Positions 51,325 to 60,655 of a stretch of 64,000 bases of DNA are shown piece by piece; position 1 is the stretch's first letter; each line of letters opens with the position of its first letter. A model generated the notes under the pieces. The model was not told the DNA's origin. It saw only the letters and a program-made list of their open reading frames with translations, and made no database searches. This stretch comes from Chryseobacterium sp. CY350 (GTDB lineage Bacteria > Bacteroidota > Bacteroidia > Flavobacteriales > Weeksellaceae): NCBI RefSeq assembly GCF_027945075.1, contig NZ_CP116034.1, forward strand, positions 3,596,001 to 3,660,000. Reading direction: 5' to 3'. A program made the translations under genes and the position numbers.

Positions 51325-51417
51325 AATTGGTTGATGGTTTTAGTTGATCGTTGTTGGTTTAATTACTTATGACTGTTCGCTATTTATCATTAACTATATG
51401 ACAATCAAATAACTATA

Positions 51418-52701
51418 ATGAAATACCAAAGAAGTTCAGCTTTATTCGAAGAAGCTTACAAATATATTCCGGGAGGTGTAAATTCTCCTGTCCGTGCCTT
51501 CAAATCTGTAGGGGGTGTTCCTGTTTTCATGAAATCTGCAAAAGGTGCCTATCTTACTGATGCTGATGATAATATTTATGTTGATTACATCAATTCATGG
51601 GGTCCTGCAATTCTGGGTCATACGCATCCGGAGGTTTTAGAAGAGTTAAAAATTCAGGCTGAAAAAGGTTTTTCTTTTGGTGCACCGACAGAACTTGAAA
51701 CTGAAATCGCAAAATTCATCACAGAAAATGTTCCGAATATTGATCAGATAAGAATGGTCTCTTCAGGAACGGAAGCGTGTATGAGTGCAGTGAGATTGGC
51801 GAGAGGTTTTACGGGAAGAGATAAAATTGTAAAGTTTGAAGGCTGTTATCACGGTCATTCAGATTCATTTTTAATTAAAGCGGGAAGTGGTGCTGCTACA
51901 TTCGGAAACCCAAATTCTCCGGGAGTTACAGAGGGAACTGCAAAAGACACTCTACTTGCAAGATATAATGATTTTGAGCAGGTTCAGGATTTGTTCAGAC
52001 ATAATCAGGGTGAGATTGCCGCGGTTATTATAGAGCCGGTTGCTGGAAATATGGGTTGCGTTTTACCGGAAAACAGTTTCTTACAAAACTTAAGAAAAAT
52101 CTGTGACGAAAACGGTGCCTTATTAATCTTTGATGAAGTGATGACGGGTTTCAGATTGGCTTTTGGAGGAGCTCAGGAATTATACAATGTAAAAGCAGAT
52201 TTGGTAACGTATGGAAAGGTAATCGGTGGTGGACTTCCTGTGGGTGCTTTCGCCGGACGCAATGAAATTATGGATCATCTGGCTCCGAAAGGTGCAGTTT
52301 ACCAAGCCGGAACTTTGAGCGGAAATCCGTTAGCAATGAGAGCAGGTTTAAAGACTTTGCAACTCATTAAAAATGATGAAAATTTCTTTAATAATTTAAA
52401 TAAAACTACAGAAACCTTAGATTTTGAAATCGGGAAAATTCTTAACGAAAAAGGAATTGCTCACAAGATCAACCGGAAAGGATCAATGATGTCTGTGTTT
52501 TTTCATATCAACAGAGTCTCAAATTTTGATGAGGCTCAACAGGCAAATCATGCACTCTTTAATAATTTCTTCCACCAAATGCTGACCAACGGAATTTATC
52601 TGCCGCCAAGTGGCTACGAAACCTATTTTATCAGTGATGCCATCAAAGACAGAGAAATTGATATGACTCTGGAAGCCGTGAGGAAATTTGAATATTCTTA
52701 A
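51418..52701 (+). CDS. hemL: glutamate-1-semialdehyde 2,1-aminomutase
   Basis: 427 residues, the usual length. It isomerises glutamate-1-semialdehyde to 5-aminolevulinate, the start of tetrapyrrole synthesis. Seen are the N-terminal [17 protein letters not shown], the substrate-site [22 protein letters not shown] stretch, [12 protein letters not shown] and the PLP lysine Lys267 ([15 protein letters not shown]), with [10 protein letters not shown] (Asp for PLP). It stands alone, with a terminator at 52762-52800. Confidence 0.96.
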   Translation: MKYQRSSALFEEAYKYIPGGVNSPVRAFKSVGGVPVFMKSAKGAYLTDADDNIYVDYINSWGPAILGHTHPEVLEELKIQAEKGFSFGAPTELETEIAKFITENVPNIDQIRMVSSGTEACMSAVRLARGFTGRDKIVKFEGCYHGHSDSFLIKAGSGAATFGNPNSPGVTEGTAKDTLLARYNDFEQVQDLFRHNQGEIAAVIIEPVAGNMGCVLPENSFLQNLRKICDENGALLIFDEVMTGFRLAFGGAQELYNVKADLVTYGKVIGGGLPVGAFAGRNEIMDHLAPKGAVYQAGTLSGNPLAMRAGLKTLQLIKNDENFFNNLNKTTETLDFEIGKILNEKGIAHKINRKGSMMSVFFHINRVSNFDEAQQANHALFNNFFHQMLTNGIYLPPSGYETYFISDAIKDREIDMTLEAVRKFEYS

Positions 52702-52761
52702 ATCATTTTAATATAAATTTTAAAGGAGGAAACGCAAAATTTCATCCTTTTTTTTAAGAAA

Positions 52762-52800
52762 ATAAAAATCCCTCAGGAAATTTTCCTGAGGGATTCAATT
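52762..52800. terminator. bidirectional terminator
   Basis: AAATCCCTCAGGAAA and TTTCCTGAGGGATT form a strong stem. It lies between hemL (plus) and the beta-helix lipoprotein (minus). Confidence 0.75.
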
Positions 52801-52826
52801 TAATATGAAGAAACTAATTACTTAAA

Positions 52827-53999
52827 TTAGATACCTGCCCATCCTGCAGCCCAAGTAGGCGTTGCTGTACCGCTTCCAGCTCCAGTTGCTGTAGCGTCTT
52901 CTGTGTAGGTGTTTGGTAATAATGTAGCAGCAGCACTTCCTGTAGTAGCTTTCACAGATGCTTTAGTTGTTACGTTATCAAATTTCACTTTTGTGATCTT
53001 GTTTTGACCGTTGAAATAAGATACAGATTGATCGTGTTCTACGTTGATACCAGTAGTCCAGTTAGATAAAACTACATTGTCAATTGATGCATATGTACCT
53101 TCTCTTAATTTCAAACCGTCAGATTCACCTGAAGTAGCGCCGATAAATGTTGCGTTCTTAATAGTAGGATTAGATCTAGGATTTGCATCTTTATTATCAG
53201 CATTGTTGTCTGCTTCTATTCCTCTGTTTCCAACTCCTGTTGATCTTCTTTTTGTGAAGATATTCGTTGCAGTACCGTTCCAACCTTCTGTCCAGTCAAA
53301 AGCATCATCTTCGTTTGCTACAGAAATTACATTAGAAACATTTACAGTTCCACCGAAAAATTCAATACCGTCATCAGATCCGTTAATCATTGAGATATTA
53401 TCAATTACAGTTCCGTTACCTACTCCGAAAAGAGAAAGTCCGTTAAATTCTTTAGTTCCTGTAAATACAGCACCTGCATATTCTATTCTCACATATTTTA
53501 ATGATCCTGAATTGTCATTAGCAACTGTACCGCCATAGATAGAGTCACCAACTTCTGAAGTTGCAGTAGCACCTCTGTTGATAGGAGCTTTACCGCAGAT
53601 TACCAAACCTCCCCAGCTTCCCGGTGTAGGATTAGGTGATGTAAATACAACAGGATTTGTTGCTGTACCGTTAGCGAAAATTTTAGCATTTTGCTCTACA
53701 ACGATAAAAGCAGAAGTACCTCCTGAAGCTTCAATTCTTGTTCCTGCAGGGATTACTAAAGTTCCACCGCCTCTTACAATTACAGAACCTGTAAGTTTAT
53801 ATAATTTTGTAGCATCCAGAGTTACCGTCTCACCAGATTTTACTTCACCTTTGAAGTTGCTAGGATCTAAAGCGATCCCTGTTCCTGGATTTGTGATGAT
53901 CAATTCTTCGTCTTCATTATCACTACATGAGTGAAATACTACAGCTGTTGTTGACATAATAAATGCAGCAGCTAATAATTTTAAAGTGTTCTTTTTCAT
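52827..53999 (-). CDS. surface lipoprotein with right-handed beta-helix
   Basis: 390 residues, signal ending FHSCSDNED (lipoprotein). An Asp/Glu stretch after the Cys suggests surface export. The bulk is a beta-helix ladder (TGSVIVRGGGTLVIPAGTRIEA, then GLSLFGVGNGTVIDNISMING) with Asp clusters and many Asn. It ends in Trp (TPTWAAGWAGI). The TonB receptor gene lies 27 bp upstream on the same strand, so the two form a receptor-lipoprotein pair. Substrate unknown. Confidence 0.75.
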   Translation of the reverse strand: MKKNTLKLLAAAFIMSTTAVVFHSCSDNEDEELIITNPGTGIALDPSNFKGEVKSGETVTLDATKLYKLTGSVIVRGGGTLVIPAGTRIEASGGTSAFIVVEQNAKIFANGTATNPVVFTSPNPTPGSWGGLVICGKAPINRGATATSEVGDSIYGGTVANDNSGSLKYVRIEYAGAVFTGTKEFNGLSLFGVGNGTVIDNISMINGSDDGIEFFGGTVNVSNVISVANEDDAFDWTEGWNGTATNIFTKRRSTGVGNRGIEADNNADNKDANPRSNPTIKNATFIGATSGESDGLKLREGTYASIDNVVLSNWTTGINVEHDQSVSYFNGQNKITKVKFDNVTTKASVKATTGSAAATLLPNTYTEDATATGAGSGTATPTWAAGWAGI

Positions 54000-54026
54000 T
54001 TTACAATATTTTTATTTATTTTTTAT

Positions 54027-56591
54027 TTAGAATTCATAAGAAACGCTTGCGCCGATTCCGGATCCTCTTTTGTATTTTCTTGAAACAAGTTCTCCGGCTT
54101 TATTGTCTTGCACTCTTGTGAAGTAAGGATTGATTAAATTTCTGCCAGTCAGTGAGAATCCTATTCCGCTGCCAAGTTTTATTTTCATCGTGGCATCCAG
54201 CGTGCTGAATGCTTTATCTACAAGGTTTCCTTTTTCCTGTGTACCAATGGCATAGATGTTATCAGAGATATAAGAGTAAGAGACTACAAAATCCATCGTG
54301 TTTTTGTCACCCCATTTCTGCTCCAGACCTAAGTTTGCATTGGCTAAGAATTCAGAAGCTCCCTGTAATTTGTCTTTTGTAACACCTTTGTTCAGCGTTA
54401 CATTATATTTTGTGTTTTCTTTTCTTACTTTATTTTCATCAAGATCCTGCTCTGTATTCAGATAAGTACCATTTATGAATGTATAAAGTCTTGTTTTGCC
54501 AGAGTCGTAAATATCTTTTCTGATTTCAGCTTCCAGACCAAATACTCTACCTGTATCACCAATGTTCATGAAAGAAACTATGTTTGAAGCAGATGCAATT
54601 ACAATTCTGGAAATAGGATTTTGAATGTACTTACCAAAAGCCGTTAATGAGATCAGCTCGTTCTTTTTCGGAAACCACTCCCATTTCAAATCTACATTGT
54701 AGTTATCTGCAGGGTAAGCTTCCGGATTTCCTATTGTAGACTCATCAATATCTTCGTACTCAAACGGTGCAACTTCTAAAAGTAGTGGAGTTGTGTAGGT
54801 CTTTGAACCTGCTAATCTGAAATTATGTTTGTCGTTTAAGCTGTATTTTAAATTAAATGCAGGTAGAATTTTAGAATAATCTTTGTTTACTTTTCCGCCA
54901 TCAGGATAAAGTGTGGTGTTGTAAACAATTTCTTGTTGCAAATTGTCGTAACGCACACCAACCTGAGCCGTGAATTTTTCTGAGAATTTGTAATCAACAT
55001 TTACATATCCCGCATTGTTCATAATTTCAGATGTAAAGAATTGAGGTACAAAAGCGGTTTCCGGATTGTATTTTACATCTCCTCTGAACGTTACGATATC
55101 AAAAAATCCTCCCATCTGATAGTTTCCTATATTAAAGAAAGAATCGTAATTTTTTGGATCTACATAATAAGTTCCCTGCGCAGGCAAAATTCTAAAGTTG
55201 TATTGTGTAGCCTTAAAATCACTGTCTTTATACCTTCCGCTATATCCCAAGGTGATTTTTGTATTCTCTCCCAATTTATAATCTGCATGCAAATCTCCAA
55301 CAAAATCATTTTCCAATAATCTGTCGTAATATCTGTTGTTTGCTCCGGGATTAGAACTTGCAAAGAAGCTGTAGTTCTGAAGTTTATCCAGAACAGTAAT
55401 ATTTTGTTGTCTATCTGGTCTTCTGCTGTCTAGTCTGTTGTAACCTAAGTTCCAGATAATTTTTAGTGGCTCAGATAAAGTATGCTCACCTTTTAGTTGG
55501 TTTACAATTAAATCGTTGGTTTTATAAGTGGCTCTTCTAATCTGAGTTACATATCTTTCTTGCGAAACGTCGTTGTCGTAATAATCTCTGTTGTACCCAC
55601 TATAGTTACCCAGCTTCTGTTCTGTGGTGTGGATGTAGTTAGATGAAAAATTAATATTATTCTTACTGTTGATTCTGTAGTTAACATTTATCAACCCTGT
55701 AGTATTTGTAGAATATTTAAATTCTTCAGAATTATCATAAATTTTATTGGGACCTGTGGTAGTATCGAAAGACCCTCCTGTAATTCCCTGGAAATAATCA
55801 TAGCTATTATCAAAACCGCCATATCCAAAAATACTAAGTTTCCCTTGCTCACCGATTTTGAAATTGGTACCAAAATCAAAACTTAAAGCAGAATTAATAG
55901 GATTATTAATTTCCTGATCTTTCAGAGAAGTTGTGAAAACATAACCTCTGTTTAAAACCGCATTTTTAGATGGTTTTTCAAGAATTTTTGATCCAAAAAA
56001 GTTCGGACCATCCTGTAAGAAATAATTGTTTTTCTGAACTGAATTAAAGTTTACAGAAGATCCAAGATTCACTTTAAAATAAGGCTTTCCTGTATATACT
56101 TTCGTTACGATATCAACGTTTGCTCCAGACATATCACCCCAAAGTTTTGGGTTATATACCTTTTCCAGACCGATGAAATCGATCATATCAGTTTTAATGA
56201 TACTCAGATCAATGTTTTTGTATAAAGGATCGTTTGAAGGAACCTGTAGTCCGTTGATGGTTGTAGAGTTGTTACGGTCACCAAGACCACGAATGAAAAT
56301 CTGTCCGCTTCCTTCTTGTTTTTGCGAACCTGTAGCCTTAGTTACCGCCACAGAAACGTCGCCTACACCTTGTTTTTCTAGCTGTACAGAACCTACTCTT
56401 TCTATAACTTCTACAGATTTTCTCTGTACGCTGATGATATTGGCTTCACCACCTTTTTTTGTTGTACCTTGAATGATTACTCCTTCAATTTTCTTTTCTT
56501 TTTTTACGGTGTCATTTTTCTCTTGAGCGTAAAATAAAGTTCCGGATGTGGTAAGGAACAAAACAGCGATACTCAGTTTTCTAAAATTCAT
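54027..56591 (-). CDS. TonB-dependent receptor
   Basis: 854 residues: signal peptide (VLFLTTSGTLFYAQ), a plug starting VIIQGTTKKGGEANIISVQRKSVEVIERVGS, FIRGLGDRNNSTTINGLQVP, and a barrel with a normal end (RKYKRGSGIGASVSYEF). No N-terminal carboxypeptidase-like domain is present. It is followed by its beta-helix lipoprotein and lies next to the PhoB/PhoR-like pair. It may import a nutrient whose limitation is sensed by that pair; this is inference. Confidence 0.9.
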   Translation of the reverse strand: MNFRKLSIAVLFLTTSGTLFYAQEKNDTVKKEKKIEGVIIQGTTKKGGEANIISVQRKSVEVIERVGSVQLEKQGVGDVSVAVTKATGSQKQEGSGQIFIRGLGDRNNSTTINGLQVPSNDPLYKNIDLSIIKTDMIDFIGLEKVYNPKLWGDMSGANVDIVTKVYTGKPYFKVNLGSSVNFNSVQKNNYFLQDGPNFFGSKILEKPSKNAVLNRGYVFTTSLKDQEINNPINSALSFDFGTNFKIGEQGKLSIFGYGGFDNSYDYFQGITGGSFDTTTGPNKIYDNSEEFKYSTNTTGLINVNYRINSKNNINFSSNYIHTTEQKLGNYSGYNRDYYDNDVSQERYVTQIRRATYKTNDLIVNQLKGEHTLSEPLKIIWNLGYNRLDSRRPDRQQNITVLDKLQNYSFFASSNPGANNRYYDRLLENDFVGDLHADYKLGENTKITLGYSGRYKDSDFKATQYNFRILPAQGTYYVDPKNYDSFFNIGNYQMGGFFDIVTFRGDVKYNPETAFVPQFFTSEIMNNAGYVNVDYKFSEKFTAQVGVRYDNLQQEIVYNTTLYPDGGKVNKDYSKILPAFNLKYSLNDKHNFRLAGSKTYTTPLLLEVAPFEYEDIDESTIGNPEAYPADNYNVDLKWEWFPKKNELISLTAFGKYIQNPISRIVIASASNIVSFMNIGDTGRVFGLEAEIRKDIYDSGKTRLYTFINGTYLNTEQDLDENKVRKENTKYNVTLNKGVTKDKLQGASEFLANANLGLEQKWGDKNTMDFVVSYSYISDNIYAIGTQEKGNLVDKAFSTLDATMKIKLGSGIGFSLTGRNLINPYFTRVQDNKAGELVSRKYKRGSGIGASVSYEF

Positions 56592-56753
56592 TTCTTTTTT
56601 ACTAATTACTTTCGGTGCAAAGGAATAAAAGATTAGAGGTATAAATGGTTTAGTTAAATTTAAATTTTTCTTAACTAAATATTACGAAACAGCCTTTAAT
56701 ATTAAGTTTATGTGAATGAAAACTAATTATCAATCATGTTGCTTAATTTTTGT

Positions 56754-56761
56754 TAACTTTG
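56754..56761 (+). promoter_or_regulatory. promoter of the PhoB/PhoR-like pair
   Basis: TAACTTTG (56754-56761) matches TAnnTTTG, 17 bp before the ATG at 56779. No clear -33. Confidence 0.45.
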
Positions 56762-56778
56762 AATTGTAAAAATTGAAA

Positions 56779-57456
56779 ATGAACCAAAAAAAGATTCTAT
56801 TAATTGATGATGAACTGGATATTCTCGAAATTCTTTCATACAATTTAGAAAAAGAAGGCTACGATATATATACTGCCACAAATGGTAACGAAGGTATAGA
56901 AAAAGCCAAAGAGATTATTCCGGATCTTATCTTATTAGATGTCATGATGCCCGAAAAAGACGGCATCGAAACTTGCCAGGAGCTGCGCAAAGTAAAAGAA
57001 CTTCAAAAAAGTCTTATCGTTTTTCTATCCGCTCGAAGCGAAGAGTTTTCTCAGCTTGCAGGTTTTCAGGCAGGAGCAAACGATTACATTGTGAAGCTGA
57101 TTAAACCGAAAATTTTAATTTCTAAAGTAAATGCTTTATTGCAGCTGACTTCTCAAGTTTCGGATAATGCAAAACTGATCGAGGTAGGAGATTTAATTAT
57201 TGATAAAGATAATTTCAGAGTTTCGAAAAGCGGCCAGCAGTTTTTACTTCCGAAAAAAGAATTTGATCTGCTTTATCTTTTAGCTTCAAATACCGAAAAA
57301 GTTTTTAAAAGAGAAGAAATTCTTGAAAAAGTTTGGGGTAATGATGTTATTGTAGGCGAAAGAACGATTGATGTGCACATCAGAAGATTGAGAGAAAAAC
57401 TTGGCATCAACACCATTCAGACTCTTAAAGGAATAGGATATAAGCTGATTGTTTAA
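56779..57456 (+). CDS. OmpR/PhoB family response regulator
   Basis: 225 residues (ATG 56779; the TTG two codons earlier is less likely). The receiver has the phospho-acceptor Asp54 (PDLILLDVMMPE) and the conserved Lys106. Lys106 is followed by Leu107 instead of the conserved Pro (VKLIKP), a single-base change from VKP. The C-terminal winged helix (KEFDLLYLLASNTEKVFKREEILEKVWGND ... ERTIDVHIRRLREKLG) is normal. The next gene is a matching kinase. It probably controls phosphate or envelope genes. Confidence 0.9.
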   Translation: MNQKKILLIDDELDILEILSYNLEKEGYDIYTATNGNEGIEKAKEIIPDLILLDVMMPEKDGIETCQELRKVKELQKSLIVFLSARSEEFSQLAGFQAGANDYIVKLIKPKILISKVNALLQLTSQVSDNAKLIEVGDLIIDKDNFRVSKSGQQFLLPKKEFDLLYLLASNTEKVFKREEILEKVWGNDVIVGERTIDVHIRRLREKLGINTIQTLKGIGYKLIV

Positions 57457-57500
57457 TTCAGAATTCCTATCTTTACTTATAACCCCTAAATTTTGTAAAA

Positions 57501-58532
57501 TTGAAATTTTACAGACTCAGTTTCATCTCCGCTTGTCTTTTGACTTTGGTGATGCTTATTTTAGTCATCATATTTGATGCTCTGCATGACCGCTATTACC
57601 ATAATTCGTTTTTCATAAGCGGAATAGCGGTAAGCGTGCTTATCATGTTTGTGATTAATTACATTGTTCTAGAGCTGCTATTTAATTATTACGCCAAAAA
57701 GCAGGTAAGAAATATTTCTAAAATTTTACCCGAAGAGATTGTTTACGACAATCAGGAAAATATTACCTTGAAAGAACTTGGTGAAAGATTTTCTGATTTT
57801 AACCAACAGAAAGTTACCGAAATGGAGGTAATGAAAAAAATGGAAAGTTATCGTAAAGAATATATCGGAAACGTATCTCACGAACTCAAAACACCATTAT
57901 TTTCCATCCAGGGATATGTTGAGACATTAAGTGAAGGTGGGGTGGAAAACCTGAATATAAGAGACAAATATCTTGAAAGAATAGGTATTTCGGTTGAACG
58001 CCTTATCGCTATCGTTAATGATCTTGATATGATCAACAGGCTGGAGTCTGGTGAGATTAATCTTACCGTTTCGAAGTTTGACGTTAATATTCTTGTGAAA
58101 GAAATTTTTGACCTTCTTGATCTGGAAGCCGAAAAAAACAATACCGTCTTACAGCTGCAGACTTTACACAGCCAGATTTTTGTGGAAGCCGATAAACAGA
58201 AAATTTCGCAGGTTTTTATTAATTTGATCTCAAATGCCATACATTATGCCAACCGACAGGAAGCAAAAGTGGTGGTAAAAACCAGCGTCTTAAGAAACAA
58301 AGTTCTTATTGAAGTCATCGACAATGGTATGGGAATTAAAGAAGAACTTCTTCCAAGGATATTTGAACGATTTTACCGTGTGGAAACCAGCAGAAGCAGG
58401 AGACAGGGAGGTTCTGGTCTCGGCCTCGCGATTGTGAAGCATATTCTGGAAGCTCATAATGAAAACATTACCGTAGAAAGTGTATATTTGGAAGGAACTA
58501 AATTTAGTTTCATGCTCGAAAAAAGCAAATAG
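57501..58532 (+). CDS. sensor histidine kinase (PhoR-like)
   Basis: 343 residues: two transmembrane helices (about 8-27 and 39-61) with a very short external loop, no PAS domain, then the HisKA core. His127 lies in NVSHELKTPLFSIQGYVETL. The ATP-binding part has LISNAIHYA (N box), DNGMGIKEELLPRIFERFYRV and GGSGLGLAIVKHILEAH (G boxes). The small sensor region is like PhoR of Gram-positives and Bacteroidota. It is paired with the regulator 44 bp upstream. Confidence 0.9.
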   Translation: MKFYRLSFISACLLTLVMLILVIIFDALHDRYYHNSFFISGIAVSVLIMFVINYIVLELLFNYYAKKQVRNISKILPEEIVYDNQENITLKELGERFSDFNQQKVTEMEVMKKMESYRKEYIGNVSHELKTPLFSIQGYVETLSEGGVENLNIRDKYLERIGISVERLIAIVNDLDMINRLESGEINLTVSKFDVNILVKEIFDLLDLEAEKNNTVLQLQTLHSQIFVEADKQKISQVFINLISNAIHYANRQEAKVVVKTSVLRNKVLIEVIDNGMGIKEELLPRIFERFYRVETSRSRRQGGSGLGLAIVKHILEAHNENITVESVYLEGTKFSFMLEKSK

Positions 58533-58582
58533 ACTGTTGGAATGTAAGCAAAAAAAAATTCTAAAAAATTAGTAAATATTCT

Positions 58583-58611
58583 TTTCTAAAATTTCATTTA
58601 TTATATATTTG
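58583..58611 (+). promoter_or_regulatory. promoter of the pRiA4b ORF-3-like gene
   Basis: TTTC (58583-58586), 17 bp and TATATTTG (58604-58611) form a clear Bacteroidota promoter. Confidence 0.55.
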
Positions 58612-58664
58612 CAACAGAAATTGATCAATTAGAATAAGGCAAAAATAGAAATTGGAATAGTAGT

Positions 58665-59270
58665 ATGGTTTACAAAATCCGTGTAATATTAGATACAAAA
58701 GAAGATATTTTCCGTGATGTTGAGATTAAAGGAAAACAAACGCTCTGGAACCTTCATTTAGGAATCAAAAGTGCTTTCAACCTTAGCGGTGATGAGCTTT
58801 CTACCTTTAATCTCCTTGAAGAAGACGGCACCATTGTGAAAAGTGTTCCGTTGGAAGATATGAGTGATGAAGGTGATGGCGAGATAATGTCAGACGTTTA
58901 CATCGATGAAGCATTTGAAACCGCTGGTGACAAAGCGCAGTTCCAGTATGGTTTATTAGATCTTTGGGAATTTTTCTGTGAACTTGTAGAAGTTATCGAT
59001 GAGACAAAGGGTGTAAATTACCCGATTACAGTCTACAGATTCGGGAATGCTCCTTTGAAAGCCCCTAGCAAAAGTGGAGGCGCAGGTTCTAAAAACAAAA
59101 AATCAGCAATGCCTTTGATGGATGATGATTTTGGTTTTGAAGAAGATTTTGCTGTCGGAGGAAACAGTTTTGCTGACGAAGATGATGACAACTTTGACGA
59201 TGACGAAGAAGATGACTACAACGATGACGTTTTCGATGATGAAGACGACAGCGACGATGATAGAATCTAA
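58665..59270 (+). CDS. pRiA4b ORF-3-like protein with acidic tail
   Basis: 201 residues. The first 135 (YKIRVILDTKEDIFRDVEIKGKQTLWNLHLGIKSAFNLSGDELSTF ... QFQYGLLDLWEFFCELVEV) match the plasmid pRiA4b ORF-3 family, whose role is unknown. The last 50 residues are almost all Asp, Glu, Asn and Phe (FADEDDDNFDDDEEDDYNDD), a low-complexity acidic tail. It is monocistronic between a good promoter and terminator. Confidence 0.8.
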   Translation: MVYKIRVILDTKEDIFRDVEIKGKQTLWNLHLGIKSAFNLSGDELSTFNLLEEDGTIVKSVPLEDMSDEGDGEIMSDVYIDEAFETAGDKAQFQYGLLDLWEFFCELVEVIDETKGVNYPITVYRFGNAPLKAPSKSGGAGSKNKKSAMPLMDDDFGFEEDFAVGGNSFADEDDDNFDDDEEDDYNDDVFDDEDDSDDDRI

Positions 59271-59274
59271 AAAA

Positions 59275-59310
59275 TATAAACCCTGAATTTAAAATTCAGG
59301 GTTTTTTATT
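59275..59310 (+). terminator. terminator of the pRiA4b ORF-3-like gene
   Basis: AACCCTGAATTT and AAATTCAGGGTT form a 12-bp stem followed by T5 after the gene. Confidence 0.7.
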
Positions 59311-59344
59311 AAGAAAAGTAATAATTATTTTAAATAACTAATAA

Positions 59345-59403
59345 CTAATAATTAATAATTAATAATTAATAATTAATAATTAATAATTAATAATTAATAA
59401 TTG
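59345..59403. repeat. heptanucleotide tandem repeat
   Basis: About eight near-perfect copies of AATAATT (period 7) in a run between 59345 and 59403. It lies downstream of both the pRiA4b-like gene and the permease gene, so it is not in a promoter. Such short repeats can change length by slippage. Confidence 0.85.
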
Positions 59404-59404
59404 T

Positions 59405-60655
59405 TTAACTATATTTAATCGACTTCACCGGAGAAATTTTGCTGATCAGATAACTCGGAATAATTAATGCCAGTCCGGAAATCAATAAAATACCGGCTGA
59501 GATTGAAAGAATCACGATAGGGTTCAAATCTACCGGAACGGTGCTCACATAATAGTTTTCTGGATTTAATTTAATGATTCCGAAAAATTTCTGAATCAAT
59601 AGAAGTCCTAGACCAATCGCATTTCCGTAAAGCAATCCCGGAACCATTATGATCAACGTATAATTAATAAAAGTTGCACGAATCTGCGCGTTTGTGGCGC
59701 CTAAAGTTTTCAGTAAACCAATAGAGTTCGTACGCTCAATAATCAAAATAAGAAGAACCATAATGATGTTGATGATCACTACAATCAGCATTATAGAGAT
59801 GATTAAAGCTATGTTTACATCAAAAATACTAATCCAGTCATTGATCTGAGGGAATTTTTCAGTTGCTTTCTCAGCGTAATTTTTATAGCCGATCAGTTTA
59901 TCGATTTGAGAAGAATCTTTATCGATATCGTTCACGTTTTTGAAGAAAATATCTATACCGCCAACATCTTCAGGAGTCATATCCTGAATTTTCCGAACCT
60001 GATTGATGTCGCCCATTACAAACTGATCATCAATCATTTTAATATCGGTTTTATAAATTCCGACAACCTGAAATTTTCTGTAGATCTGTTTCTGATCTTC
60101 CTTCGCAAAAACGGTTACAATGCTGTCATTAACTTTCAGATGAAGGTCGTGTGCAATTTTTTCTGATATAGTGATTGCATTGCTGTAGCCATCTTCAGTA
60201 ATTTTCGGTGTTTTTCCTGAGATGAGGAATTTCTTAAATCTTAAACTGTCAAAATCTTTTCCTACACCTTTAAATATAATTCCTGCAAAGCTGTGTTCGT
60301 TACGCATAATTCCCGTTACCATTGAGTATTTCTGTACACTTTCTACATCCTCAAGTTCTTTCAGTTTTTTAATATTTAAACCTTCTTTGTCTAATACAGA
60401 AGTGTTATAAGAAGAGTTAGAGCGGGTAGATTTTACGGTAATATGACCACTAAAATCTGCCAGTCTCTCTTTGATAGCTTTTTTTGAGCCGAACCCTGTG
60501 GAGACAGTAATTAATGAAACAATAATTCCCAAGGCCACAGAAAGTCTGCCAATGAAGATGATCACCCGAGAAAGGTTATTTTTGTTATCTTTGGAAAACG
60601 CTATTTTTCTAGAGAAATATAAAGGAAATTTCAAGCTTATGAATTTAGATTTCAA
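59405..60655 (-). CDS. FtsX/LolE-like ABC transporter permease
   Basis: 416 residues with four transmembrane helices (about 30-50, 285-310, 335-360, 375-400) and a large external domain between the first two, the MacB/FtsX/LolCE layout. The N-terminus KFPLYFSRKIAFSKDNKNNLSRVI is typical of bacteroidal LolE-type permeases. ATG 60655 overlaps the divergent NamZ gene by 17 bp, and a TTG at 60634 (before KFPLYF) would avoid that. The ATPase is not in the window. Probably moves lipoproteins or other envelope molecules. Confidence 0.85.
   Translation of the reverse strand: MKSKFISLKFPLYFSRKIAFSKDNKNNLSRVIIFIGRLSVALGIIVSLITVSTGFGSKKAIKERLADFSGHITVKSTRSNSSYNTSVLDKEGLNIKKLKELEDVESVQKYSMVTGIMRNEHSFAGIIFKGVGKDFDSLRFKKFLISGKTPKITEDGYSNAITISEKIAHDLHLKVNDSIVTVFAKEDQKQIYRKFQVVGIYKTDIKMIDDQFVMGDINQVRKIQDMTPEDVGGIDIFFKNVNDIDKDSSQIDKLIGYKNYAEKATEKFPQINDWISIFDVNIALIISIMLIVVIINIIMVLLILIIERTNSIGLLKTLGATNAQIRATFINYTLIIMVPGLLYGNAIGLGLLLIQKFFGIIKLNPENYYVSTVPVDLNPIVILSISAGILLISGLALIIPSYLISKISPVKSIKYS

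Noticed and set aside
53044..53538. 164-codon open frame on the plus strand
   Set aside because: It lies wholly inside the beta-helix lipoprotein gene on the other strand, whose signal and repeats are clear. It is a shadow caused by the repetitive codons.
56173..56472. 99-codon frame opposite to the TonB receptor
   Set aside because: Antisense shadow of the plug domain.
58665..59270. pRiA4b ORF-3-like gene as evidence for a mobile element
   Set aside because: The family name comes from a plasmid, but the gene here has its own promoter and terminator and no transposase, inverted ends or integrase nearby.
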